Below, piece after piece: positions 25,201-33,147 of a DNA stretch of 42,724 bases (its first letter is position 1; the number at the start of each line of letters is the position of its first letter). The DNA is from JAXMHQ01 sp046346665 (GTDB lineage Bacteria; Verrucomicrobiota; Verrucomicrobiia; Limisphaerales; JAXMHQ01), in assembly GCA_046346665.1 (NCBI GenBank), contig JAXMHQ010000039.1, positions 1-42,724 on the forward strand, read 5' to 3'. The notes under the pieces are model-generated. The model had not been told where the DNA came from. It saw only the letters and a program-made list of their open reading frames with translations, and searched no databases. Made by a program: the position numbers and the translations under genes.

Positions 25201-25980
25201 TCAGGCGCGCAGCAGTTTGACGCCTCGCCTCGCCAGTTCACGCGCGAAGGTGCGGTCGAGGTTTTTATCGGAAATGAGCGCCTCGATTTTTTCCCAGCCG
25301 CCGGCGCCCGCGAACGAGACTTTGCCCGCCTTGCTGCTGTCGGCCAGCAGGAACACCCGTTGCGCGCGGTCCAGGATGAGCTGCTTGGTGAACGCCTCGC
25401 CCGGATCCGTGGTGGTGAGCCCCTCGGCGAGCGCCATGCCCATGGTGCCGAGGAACGCCTTGTCGAGGTGCAGTTCCGACAGCAGCAGCCGGGTGAGGGG
25501 ACCGACCAGCGCCTGGCTGAGCCGGCGCAGTTCGCCGCCCACAAGAATCAGCCGCGGCCCGCGCCCGGCCAGTTCCTGCGCCGCCTGCATCGAGTTCGTC
25601 ACCACCGTCAGGTTGGTGCGATCCCGCAACAGCCGCGCCAGTTCCAGCACCGTGCTGCCGCCGTCCAGGTAAATCGTGTCTTCGGGATCGATCAACTGCA
25701 GCGCCAGCTCCGCGATCCGCCGCTTTTCGCGCACCGCCACGGATGTCTTGTCCGCAAACAACGGCTCCTCCAGCCGGCTCTCCACGCTCACCGCCCCGCC
25801 GTGCACGCGCCGGATCGATCCCGACCGCTCGAGCTGGTCCAGGTCGCGCCGCATCGTGGCGGCCGACACCGACAGCTCCCGGCACAAGTCGTCCAGCCGG
25901 ATCACCCCGCGCTCGCGGATCAGCGCCCGCAGCCGGTCCCACCGCCGCGGCGCCAGGTCTTTGGAATCCGTTTTGGACAT
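25201..25980 (-). CDS. DeoR/GlpR-family transcriptional regulator
   Basis: A 259-residue repressor with a winged-helix domain at about 12-65 (GVIRLDDLCRELSVSAATMR, then RRDLDQLERSG and IRRVHGGAV), the DeoR signature. A C-terminal sugar-phosphate isomerase-like sensor domain follows (IYLDGGSTVLELARLL, VVTNSMQAAQEL, LVGGELRRLSQALVG, FLGTMG). DeoR proteins usually release DNA when a phosphorylated sugar binds. It is the first gene of the E1-E2-E3 operon, separated from E1 by 17 bases, so it probably controls that operon and itself through the AT-rich repeats just upstream. The effector cannot be read from the sequence. Confidence 0.93.
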   Translation of the reverse strand: MSKTDSKDLAPRRWDRLRALIRERGVIRLDDLCRELSVSAATMRRDLDQLERSGSIRRVHGGAVSVESRLEEPLFADKTSVAVREKRRIAELALQLIDPEDTIYLDGGSTVLELARLLRDRTNLTVVTNSMQAAQELAGRGPRLILVGGELRRLSQALVGPLTRLLLSELHLDKAFLGTMGMALAEGLTTTDPGEAFTKQLILDRAQRVFLLADSSKAGKVSFAGAGGWEKIEALISDKNLDRTFARELARRGVKLLRA

Positions 25981-26035
25981 GATTGATTATGATCGATTAT
26001 TACAGAATTATGATTGTTATCAATCGAAATCTTGC
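25981..26035 (-). promoter_or_regulatory. AT-rich operator/promoter region of the DeoR-PDH operon
   Basis: This stretch is strikingly AT-rich amid GC-rich DNA and begins right at the regulator's start codon. ATTATGAT occurs twice (25986-25993 and 26007-26014), 21 bp apart, which puts the copies on the same helix face. The block is bounded by the inverted pair GATTGAT (25981-25987) and ATCAATC (26019-26025). This looks like a multi-site operator for the DeoR protein. I cannot assign -35/-10 boxes with confidence. Confidence 0.5.
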
Positions 26036-26426
26036 AGTGTTCCAGGAAAGCCGTCCCTTCGCAAAAACTGGTGCAACAAAATGCCTCTAAATGAGTTGTG
26101 GAAGATTGTGTGTTTCTCATGTGCAAGTTCCGTGTTGCACCTGCAACATAAACCTTGCAGAGGTGTTCCGGCAGCGAGGTCGGTTCGCTTCGCGGGGTTG
26201 TGCTTTATCGCCACCGGGCAGGGCCCGTAGTGGGTGCAGACCTGCAAGGGGTTTTGCTTTCCGTGATCGCGGTGGTTGTGCGGCTGTGGTCGCCGATCCT
26301 AACAGTGCTGCCGCCGGGCTTCGCCCGCTGGGTTTTCGCTTGCCAATCCAGTGCGGGTGGAACAGGGTGCGTTGCATGAGCGGACGGAGCCTCTCCCAAT
26401 CCAACCCGATTTGCTGAATCCCGTTT
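26036..26426. other. Intergenic region without a recognisable gene
   Basis: About 390 bases between the DeoR operon and the divergent secreted-protein gene. Short frames exist on both strands, but none has coding character or family resemblance. A short palindrome, GTTGCA-CC-TGCAAC, lies at 26134-26147. An 8-bp inverted pair, CCTTGCAG and CTGCAAGG, lies at 26153-26160 and 26242-26249. Promoters for both flanking genes probably lie here; I see no riboswitch or small RNA I can name. Confidence 0.5.
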
Positions 26427-29193
26427 ATGAAATCCAACTGGCTTTGGTTCGTTGTTGCCGGTCTCGCGTCCGTGGCCTCGCCCGCGGCGTCGCGAGGTGA
26501 GGATGTTTACTGGAGCGTCCCGCTGTCGCGGCTGACGTTGACGGAAGGGGTGCTGCCGGAGTCGAACGGCTGGCCGTCGATGCCGCGCTGGAGTTTCTGG
26601 CCGGTGATGCGGCCCTATGCGGTGCTGAACGGGGCGGGGGAGATTTACATGACGTCGCCGACCGACGAGGCGATTTCGGGCGGGCGCGAGGGGGCGGCCC
26701 TCGTCGCGGGGCGGGTGCCGGCGGGCGGGGAGGTGACGGGCCGGTTGTATGTGCCGCAGACGAATTTCGACGGCATGGTGGCGTTGCGGTTCAAGCTCAC
26801 GCCGGCCGATCTGCAAAGCACGGCGGAATCGAGGTCGAATTTCTTTTTCGTGAAGGAACGTTATTATCGGACGCTTCAGACGCGGGGCATACCCGGGACG
26901 GCATGGTTCCGGCACGAGGCGCTGGAGGCGGCGGCCGGGCTGGGCAGCACGAACAGCCGCGGTTGGCCTGGCGGCCGGTTTTCGCGGTGGTGGCGTGAGG
27001 GTTCGCTGGAAGACAGTTACTCCCTGTTCTCGGGCGGGCGGGCCCTGAGCGAGAACCTCCAACTCGACCGCGCGCTGGGAGAATCGGCCGCGCAGGAGGC
27101 GACGATCGATCTGACCAATCTCACGGGGATCACGGTGGCGGAAATGGATTGGAAAGCGCTGAACAGCAATTCGGCGCCCGCGCTGGATTACCTGTCCCGC
27201 TACCTTCCGGCCGATCAGCACGCGGTGTTTTTTCCGTCGTTTCCGGCGATGATCCGCATGCTGGATGAAGCCGAGTCGAACGGCACGCCGGTGCTGGAGT
27301 TGTACGAGCCGCGGTCGGAGGATGCGGGGTCGCGGGATCGTTACCAGCGGCAACTGTGTCTTGGGCTGAACGACCTGTCGCGGGCGTTTGGGCCGAAGGT
27401 GATCCGAAGCGTTGCGTTCACGGGATCGGATCCGTACTTGCGGGTGGGCACGGATGTGGCGGTGTTGTTCGAGGCGGTGAATGCGGACGCGTTGAAGACC
27501 TACATTGCCGCGCGGCAGAAGGCGGCAGGCACGGCTCCCGGCGCGCGTGAGGTGACGGGAACGGCGGCGGGAATTTCCTACAGCGGCGTGGTGACGCCGG
27601 ACCGGTCGGTGTCGTCATGCTGGCGGTCCTCTTTCCTCGAACGTGGTGATCGTGGCGAATTCTCCGGCCGGCCTGGAGCGGTTGCTGCGGGTCGCCGGGG
27701 GCAAAGAGGCGGCGTTGTCGAGCCAGGAGGATTACCGGTATTTCCGAGGCAAATACCCGCTGGGCGACACGAATGAAACCGCCTTCGTGGTGCTGTCGGA
27801 TCCGACGATCCGGCGCTGGTGCGGTCCGCGGTGGCGGATTCTGGATGCGCGGCGGACGCGGGCGGCGGCGGTGCTGGCGGACCTGGAGGCGCAACATCTC
27901 GACGCATTGGTGGCGGGAAAGGCGGCGGTGGGAAACCTGGCCGTGCCGTTCCGGCTTCCGGACGCAGGGCAGTTCCAATTGACGCCTGGCGGGGTTGTGT
28001 CGTCCGTGTATGGTTCGCTGGAGTTCATGACGCCGATTGTGGAGCTGCCGCTGGAGAAGGTGACGGCGTCGGAGCGGACGTTGTATGAACAATGGCGGGA
28101 CAATTACCAGCGCAACTGGCGGCAGGTGTTTGATCCGATTGCGATCCGGTTTGAGCTGGCGTCGGACCGGGTGCGGGCGGATCTGACGGTGATCCCGTTG
28201 ATCCTGGCGAGCGATTACGGCCGGATTCTTGGGTTTACCACGGGGGCGTCGATCGCACCCGGGGCCGGCGATCCGCACACCAATGCGCTGTTGCAACTCG
28301 TGTTCGCGGTCAATTCGCAATCGCAGCCCGTGCAGGACGCGGGCAATTTCCTGGGCACGATGGCGCCGGGCCTGAAAGCGAACGCGTTTGCCTGGCTTGG
28401 TCAATCGGTGTCCATCTACTTCGACCAGGACCCGCTGTGGGAGCAGTTGCAGTCGGCGACGAACGCGGGTGAGTTCGTGGAATCGCATTTTCACGAATTG
28501 CCGCTGGCGCTGCGATTCGAGGTGAAAAATCCGCTGGCCTTGGCGGGTTTCCTGGCGGCGGTGCGGGCTTTTGTGGATCAATCGGCGCCGGGTTTAACCA
28601 GTTGGCAAACGCTGGACGAGAACGGGCAGGCGTATGTGAAGGTTTCGGCGCAGAACCCGGATCCGGGCGGGGGCGGGCCGAAGGAGTATGCGTTGTATTA
28701 TGCGGCGACGCCGAAGGCGCTGGTGATCACGCTGAAGGAATCGATGTTGAAACAGGCGCTGGGGCGGCAGGCGGCCGCGGTTTCGGCGGGAGTGCCGCCG
28801 TGGCTGGGCAGGAGTGTTTGCGCGGTGGCGGAGCGGCGCTTTTTCCAGGCGCTGGAAGCCCTGCTGCACGACGATTACCAGCGGCAGCTCCAGGTGCTCG
28901 CCTGGAACAACATTCCCATCCTGAATGAGTGGAAGCGGCGGTATCCCGACAAGGACCCGCTCGCGGTGGAGGAGCGGTTCTGGGGCACGCGGCTGCTGTG
29001 TCCGGGCGGCGGAAAATACGTCTGGAACGACCAATGGCAGACGATGGAATCCACCGTGTTCGGGCATCCGGGCCAGCCGCGGGCGGGGACGACTCCGGCG
29101 CTGTTGAACGTGGACTCGGTCCGGCTGGGGGTGACGTTCGAGAACCAGGGATTGTCGGCGAGCGGCGTTCTGTCGCGGCAGCCGGCGAAATAG
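26427..29193 (+). pseudogene. Large secreted protein of unknown function, frameshifted
   Basis: From ATG 26427 a signal peptide (MKSNWLWFVVAGLASVAS, cleavage near ASRGED) leads a protein of about 920 residues. The first frame runs coherently to about TPDRSVSS (27615), then turns into Arg-rich noise. Coding character resumes in the +1-shifted frame at SSNVVIVANSPAGLERLL (about 27634) and continues to TAG 29191-29193. A short stretch between (LAVL, 27620-27631) fits the third frame, so two 1-base losses within about 20 bases are possible. Motifs such as LSRYLPADQHAVFFPSF and FDQDPLWEQLQ do not match a family I can name. It is probably periplasmic or outer-membrane. It may be intact if the shift is an assembly error. 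Confidence 0.7.
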
Positions 29194-29197
29194 CGGG

Positions 29198-30127
29198 TCA
29201 CTTCGCGGAGCAGAGGGATTTGAGCCGGGAACGGAAGCTGGCGACGATTTCTGCGAGCCAGGCGTTGGCGAAGCGTTTGCGCACGGTGAGCGCGTAGAAG
29301 GATTCGGTCAATCCGGGCACGCGTTCCATGAACCCGATGTGGCGCGATTGGAGTTCGCGTTCGACGACGATTTTGGAGACTAGCGCGAGGCCTTCGCCGC
29401 TGAGGGCGAGCAATCGGAGCAGGGCCATGTCGTCGACCTCGGCGTGGACGAACGGCTCGATGCCGGCCTCGGCGAGGATGAGGTCGAAGGCCGCGCGGAC
29501 GTTGCTTTGGCGGCTGGGCAGGAACAGGGGCACGCCGTCGAGAAATTTCGGAAACCGGCCCGGGGCCAGTTTCAATCGCTTTCCACCCACCAAAAACACG
29601 GGCACTTCGCCGAGCAGATGATTGAACACCTCGGCATTTTGATCGGAGCGCATCGGGATGTTTGAGAGCACCAGGTCGACCTGGTGTTCCAGCAGTTGCC
29701 GGATCAATTCGTTGAGCGCGCCGGCGGCGACGACGACCCGGGTCCGGGTGTCGGCGAGGATGGGGGCGACGAAATCGAACTGGAGATTTTTCGAGAGCGG
29801 CCCGACGGCGCCGATGCGGAGCACGCGCTGGCGCGTTTCACCGGACTGCCGGAAGCGGGTGATGAGCTCGTGGCCGGCGGTGAAGATCGTGTCGGCGTGT
29901 TCCAGCGCGATGCGGCCGGCGTCGGTCAGTTCGAGCCGTTTTCCCCGCCGCTTGAACAATTCCTGCCCGAGCCAGTCCTCCAGTTCCGACAGTTGTTCGC
30001 TGAGCGTGGATTGCGAAATCCCGAGTTTTTCCGCCGCGCGCGTCACACCCCGGTGCCGGGCGATCATCCAGAAATGACGCAGGTGATGGTAATTGAGCCA
30101 CTGCGGATGTTCCGACGCGGAATTCAT
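29198..30127 (-). CDS. LysR-family regulator, NhaR-like
   Basis: The 309-residue product from ATG 30127 has an N-terminal LysR helix-turn-helix (about 10-70: LNYHHLRHFWMIARHRGVTR, AAEKLGISQSTLSEQL, LGQELFKRRGKRLELTDAG). The LN-x-x-HL-x-x-FW opening resembles NhaR, the Na+-responsive activator of the NhaA antiporter. The periplasmic-binding-like effector domain fills the rest. It is transcribed away from sbtA, the standard position for a LysR regulator and its target. A start at 30148 (TTG) is possible but would place the palindromic site inside the gene. Na+ or bicarbonate sensing is inference from the homology and the neighbour. Confidence 0.9.
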   Translation of the reverse strand: MNSASEHPQWLNYHHLRHFWMIARHRGVTRAAEKLGISQSTLSEQLSELEDWLGQELFKRRGKRLELTDAGRIALEHADTIFTAGHELITRFRQSGETRQRVLRIGAVGPLSKNLQFDFVAPILADTRTRVVVAAGALNELIRQLLEHQVDLVLSNIPMRSDQNAEVFNHLLGEVPVFLVGGKRLKLAPGRFPKFLDGVPLFLPSRQSNVRAAFDLILAEAGIEPFVHAEVDDMALLRLLALSGEGLALVSKIVVERELQSRHIGFMERVPGLTESFYALTVRKRFANAWLAEIVASFRSRLKSLCSAK

Positions 30128-30130
30128 ACT

Positions 30131-30190
30131 ATCGGTATAACCGATCAAAAGAAATGGAACAATCTATTTAGTCGAATCGGTTCTACCGGT
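30131..30190. promoter_or_regulatory. Paired LysR-type binding sites in the divergent lysR/sbtA gap
   Basis: ATCGGTATAACCGAT (30131-30145) is a perfect interrupted palindrome and fits the LysR T-N11-A rule. A near copy, ATCGGTTCTACCGGT, lies at 30176-30190, 45 bp away centre to centre. The first copy lies directly before the regulator's start codon, which suits autoregulation. The second lies about 90 bases before the sbtA start. Promoter boxes are not assigned. Confidence 0.65.
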
Positions 30191-30280
30191 TAGGCTTGGC
30201 GTCATGAAACGGCCGGCTCCGACCGAACCTGCCATCCCGCGCGAGGCGTGCGGGAATCGCCCCGTTGTTTGCTGATTCTT

Positions 30281-31270
30281 ATGCCACTCGATTTTGTTCA
30301 CGCGCTGTCGACAAACCTTCTTTCACCCGCGGTGTTGTTCTTCGTGCTTGGCGCGGTTGCGGCGCTGGTGCGGAGCGATCTGAAGTTCCCGGAGGCGCTG
30401 TATGTGGGGCTGACGCTGTATCTGCTGACGGCGTTGGGATTCAAGGGCGGCGTGGCGATTCATGAGGCGGGGATCGGCAGTGTGATTCTGCCAGCGGCGG
30501 CGGCGATGATGCTGGGCGGGTTGATCCCGCTGTGGACCTATCCGCTGCTGCGGTTTGGCGGACGGTTGCGCCCGGTGGATGCGGCGGCGGTCGCGGCGCA
30601 TTACGGGTCGGTGAGCGCGGTGACGTTCATCACGGCGACGAATTATCTCAAGGGGATCGGCCAGTCGTACGAGAGCTACGCGACGGCCTTTCTGGCGGTG
30701 ATGGAGTCGCCGGCGATCGTGGTCGGGGTGTTGCTGGGAAAGATGTCGATGGGAGGCGGGGGCGCGGCGTTCGCCGGTTCGATCCGGGGTGTGTTCCGGG
30801 AGGCGCTATTTGGCCGGAGTGTGTTCCTGCTGGTGGGGGCGTTGCTGGTGGGGATGGCGTGCGGGAAGGCGGGCATGGAAAAGGTGGAGGCGTTTTTCGT
30901 CACCCCGTTCCAGGGCGTGCTCGCGCTGTTCCTGCTGGAGATGGGGTTTGTGGCCGGGCAGAGATTTGGCGAATTGAGGAAGGTCGGCGTTTTCCTGCTG
31001 GCGTTCGGGGTGTTGATGCCGCTGCTCCACGGCTGCCTGGGAGTGATGCTCGGAAAATATGCCGGCTTGAGCCTGGGGGGCACGACCCTGATGGGGGTGC
31101 TGGCGGGGAGCGCGAGTTACATCGCGGCGCCGGCCGCGATGCGGTTGTCGCTGCCCGAAGCGAACCCGGCGCTTTACCTCACGCCGTCGCTGGCGGTCAC
31201 ATTTCCGTTCAACATCACCGTTGGCATACCGGTCAATTACGCGCTGGCCAGGTATGTCCTGGGCTGTTGA
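30281..31270 (+). CDS. sbtA: Sodium-dependent bicarbonate transporter SbtA
   Basis: A 329-residue inner-membrane protein with about ten hydrophobic segments, matching the SbtA (DUF897) family of Na+/HCO3- symporters. Family marks are VAAHYGSVSAVTFITA near residue 100 and the C-terminal AGSASYIAAPAAMR and LYLTPSLAVTFPFNI. The ATG at 30281 begins MPLDFVHAL, in line with homologues; an in-frame start at 30248 is less likely. In cyanobacteria SbtA feeds carbon fixation and is gated by the PII-like SbtB; no sbtB gene is adjacent here. It is followed after 42 bases by purK and purE, and preceded by a divergent LysR gene. Confidence 0.92.
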   Translation: MPLDFVHALSTNLLSPAVLFFVLGAVAALVRSDLKFPEALYVGLTLYLLTALGFKGGVAIHEAGIGSVILPAAAAMMLGGLIPLWTYPLLRFGGRLRPVDAAAVAAHYGSVSAVTFITATNYLKGIGQSYESYATAFLAVMESPAIVVGVLLGKMSMGGGGAAFAGSIRGVFREALFGRSVFLLVGALLVGMACGKAGMEKVEAFFVTPFQGVLALFLLEMGFVAGQRFGELRKVGVFLLAFGVLMPLLHGCLGVMLGKYAGLSLGGTTLMGVLAGSASYIAAPAAMRLSLPEANPALYLTPSLAVTFPFNITVGIPVNYALARYVLGC

Positions 31271-31312
31271 GACGGTGAACGCGCATTTTACGAAACACGC
31301 AATGCACTGAGC

Positions 31313-32500
31313 ATGCACGAAACCTGCGATCAGAAATTCATTGCCGGAGCCCCGACGGCGCATGTGCCCGTCCGGTTGGGGATCATCGGGGGCGGACAAC
31401 TCGCGCGGATGACGGCGATTGCAGCGCTGACGCTGGGGGTGGAGGTGGTGGTGCTGGAGAGCAACCCGCACAGCCCGGCGGCGCGATTGTCGCCCGGCTG
31501 CGTGGTTGGGGACTGGGCGGACCCGGCGACCCTGATGAATTTTGCGGGTCAATGCGACGTGATCACGCTGGAGAACGAGTTTGTGGATGCCGCGGCCTTG
31601 GAAGCGCTGGAGCGGGCCGGCCACGCCGTTTTTCCGGGCTCGAGCTGTGTTGCGGTCGTGCAGGACAAGCTGACCCAAAAATCGATGCTGCAGAGCGCCG
31701 GGCTGGGGGTCGTTGAGCATCGACCGGCTGGATCGCCGGAGGAGATTGCGGCGGCCGGCGCGGAGCTGGGCTGGCCGATGGTGCTGAAGACGCGGCGCAA
31801 CGGGTACGACGGCAAGGGAAACGTGACGTTGCGATCCGGGGCCGATGTGGCGGACGGCTGGCGCAGGCTGGGCGGGGGTGCGAATCCGCTGATGGTGGAG
31901 GCCTGGTTTCCGTTCGTAAAGGAGTTGGCGGTGATTGTCACGCGCGGGCGCGACGGCGGGGCGGCGGTATACCCGGTCGTGGAGACGATCCAGCGCGAAC
32001 ATGTCTGCCGCGTCGTGAAGGCGCCGGCGGCGATTTGCAGTGACCTCGCGAAGCGGGCCGCGGCACTCGCTCGACGCGCGGTTGAAGTCGTCGGCGGGGT
32101 CGGGAGTTTCGGCGTGGAATTGTTTTTGTCGGCCGGCGGCGAGCTGGTCATCAACGAACTCGCCCCGCGCGTGCACAATTCGGGTCATTACACCATTGAA
32201 GCCTGTCATTGTTCACAATTTGAAAATCATGTGCGCGCCGTTCTTGGCTGGCCGCTGGGCGATCCCCGCATGGTGGCGCCCGCGGCGGTGATGGTGAATC
32301 TGCTCGGCGCGAAAAAGGGCGCGGGCACACCAAACGGCCTGGAAACCGCGCTGCGGCTGTCCGGGGCGCGGCTGCATCTGTACGCCAAGGTGATGAGCGG
32401 GCCGGGGCGCAAGATGGGACATGTCACGGCGCTGAGGGAATCCGTTGAGGAAGCGCTGGCGGTGGCCGAGCGGGCCGCGCGTGAAATTTATTTTGGATAA
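31313..32500 (+). CDS. purK: 5-(carboxyamino)imidazole ribonucleotide synthase
   Basis: PurK joins bicarbonate to aminoimidazole ribonucleotide using ATP in de novo purine synthesis. The 395-residue ATP-grasp protein has the N-terminal signature RLGIIGGGQLARM, the middle domain with VLKTRRNGYDGKGN and VEAWFPFVKELAVIV, and the C-terminal NELAPRVHNSGHYTIEAC typical of PurK. About 20 residues precede the conserved start, so an internal start is possible. It lies 42 bases after sbtA and 5 bases before purE, so the three may form one transcript. An importer of its own substrate directly upstream is unusual. Confidence 0.95.
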   Translation: MHETCDQKFIAGAPTAHVPVRLGIIGGGQLARMTAIAALTLGVEVVVLESNPHSPAARLSPGCVVGDWADPATLMNFAGQCDVITLENEFVDAAALEALERAGHAVFPGSSCVAVVQDKLTQKSMLQSAGLGVVEHRPAGSPEEIAAAGAELGWPMVLKTRRNGYDGKGNVTLRSGADVADGWRRLGGGANPLMVEAWFPFVKELAVIVTRGRDGGAAVYPVVETIQREHVCRVVKAPAAICSDLAKRAAALARRAVEVVGGVGSFGVELFLSAGGELVINELAPRVHNSGHYTIEACHCSQFENHVRAVLGWPLGDPRMVAPAAVMVNLLGAKKGAGTPNGLETALRLSGARLHLYAKVMSGPGRKMGHVTALRESVEEALAVAERAAREIYFG

Positions 32501-32505
32501 TCGTT

Positions 32506-33042
32506 ATGAAAAAAGAGAACGTGCCGCTGGTTGGAATCATCATGGGCAGCGACTCGGACTGGCCGGTGATGGAGGCGGCTTACCGGGTTTGCTGCGAATT
32601 CAACATTGCCTGTGAAGTGCGGGTGGTCTCGGCGCACCGGAGGCCGGACGAAATGGCGCGTTACGCGCGGTCGGCGCATCGGCGGGGATTGCGGGTGATC
32701 ATTGCCGGCGCGGGTGGTGCGGCTCATTTGCCGGGAATGGTTGCCAGCCACACGCCGCTGCCAGTCATTGGGGTGCCGGTTGAGAGCAAGAGTTTGAAGG
32801 GCTTGGATTCGCTGTTGTCGATTGTGCAAATGCCGGCCGGGATCCCGGTGGCGACGGTGGCGATTGGCGGGGCGAGGAACGCCGGGCTGTTGGCCGCGGC
32901 GATTCTGGGATCGGGCGACGAGGCGATTCGCGGCAAGGTTGCATCGTTCAAAAGGCGGTTGGCGCTGCAATCGCGCGAGGCGGACCGTCAATTGCAGGGC
33001 AAGCTGCTCGCCACGCCGCCTGGCACGGCATCCGGTAAGTGA
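32506..33042 (+). CDS. purE: N5-carboxyaminoimidazole ribonucleotide mutase
   Basis: PurE moves the carboxyl group on the PurK product to form CAIR. The 178-residue protein has the class I motifs GIIMGSDSDWPVM, VVSAHRRPDEM, IAGAGGAAHLPGMVA and GVPVESKSLKGLDSLLSIVQ with MPAGIPVATVAI following. Length matches bacterial PurE (about 160-180). The start ATG at 32506 follows purK after 5 bases. The tail beyond about residue 160 is charged and probably flexible. A 28-bp-stem palindrome lies just downstream and may end the transcript. Confidence 0.95.
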   Translation: MKKENVPLVGIIMGSDSDWPVMEAAYRVCCEFNIACEVRVVSAHRRPDEMARYARSAHRRGLRVIIAGAGGAAHLPGMVASHTPLPVIGVPVESKSLKGLDSLLSIVQMPAGIPVATVAIGGARNAGLLAAAILGSGDEAIRGKVASFKRRLALQSREADRQLQGKLLATPPGTASGK

Positions 33043-33080
33043 GGTGAGATCGGCCACCGCCATCACGATGCAGGGGAGTA

Positions 33081-33141
33081 AAATTCACAATTATAGGACT
33101 GACCCCTTCGCGAAAGGGGTCAGTCCTATAATTGTGAATTT
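33081..33141. repeat. Perfect long hairpin between purE and the VIT/VWA gene
   Basis: Two exact 28-bp arms (33081-33108 and 33114-33141) surround a 5-nt loop CGCGA. The left arm begins AAATTCACAATTATAGG and ends ACCCCTT. It sits between two genes that converge tail to tail, 38 bases from one stop and 6 from the other, so it could serve as a bidirectional terminator. The GGGGTCAG core recalls REP palindromes linked to RAYT transposases; this is from memory and unverified. No transposase is in the window. Confidence 0.85.
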
Positions 33142-33147
33142 GGCGGG

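Noticed and set aside
30281..31270. Carbon-concentrating mechanism locus.
   Set aside because: No Rubisco, carboxysome, carbonic anhydrase or sbtB gene is near sbtA.
30806..32209. A 467-codon minus-strand frame opposite sbtA and purK.
   Set aside because: It crosses two unrelated real genes and has Arg/Pro/Gln-rich composition without motifs.
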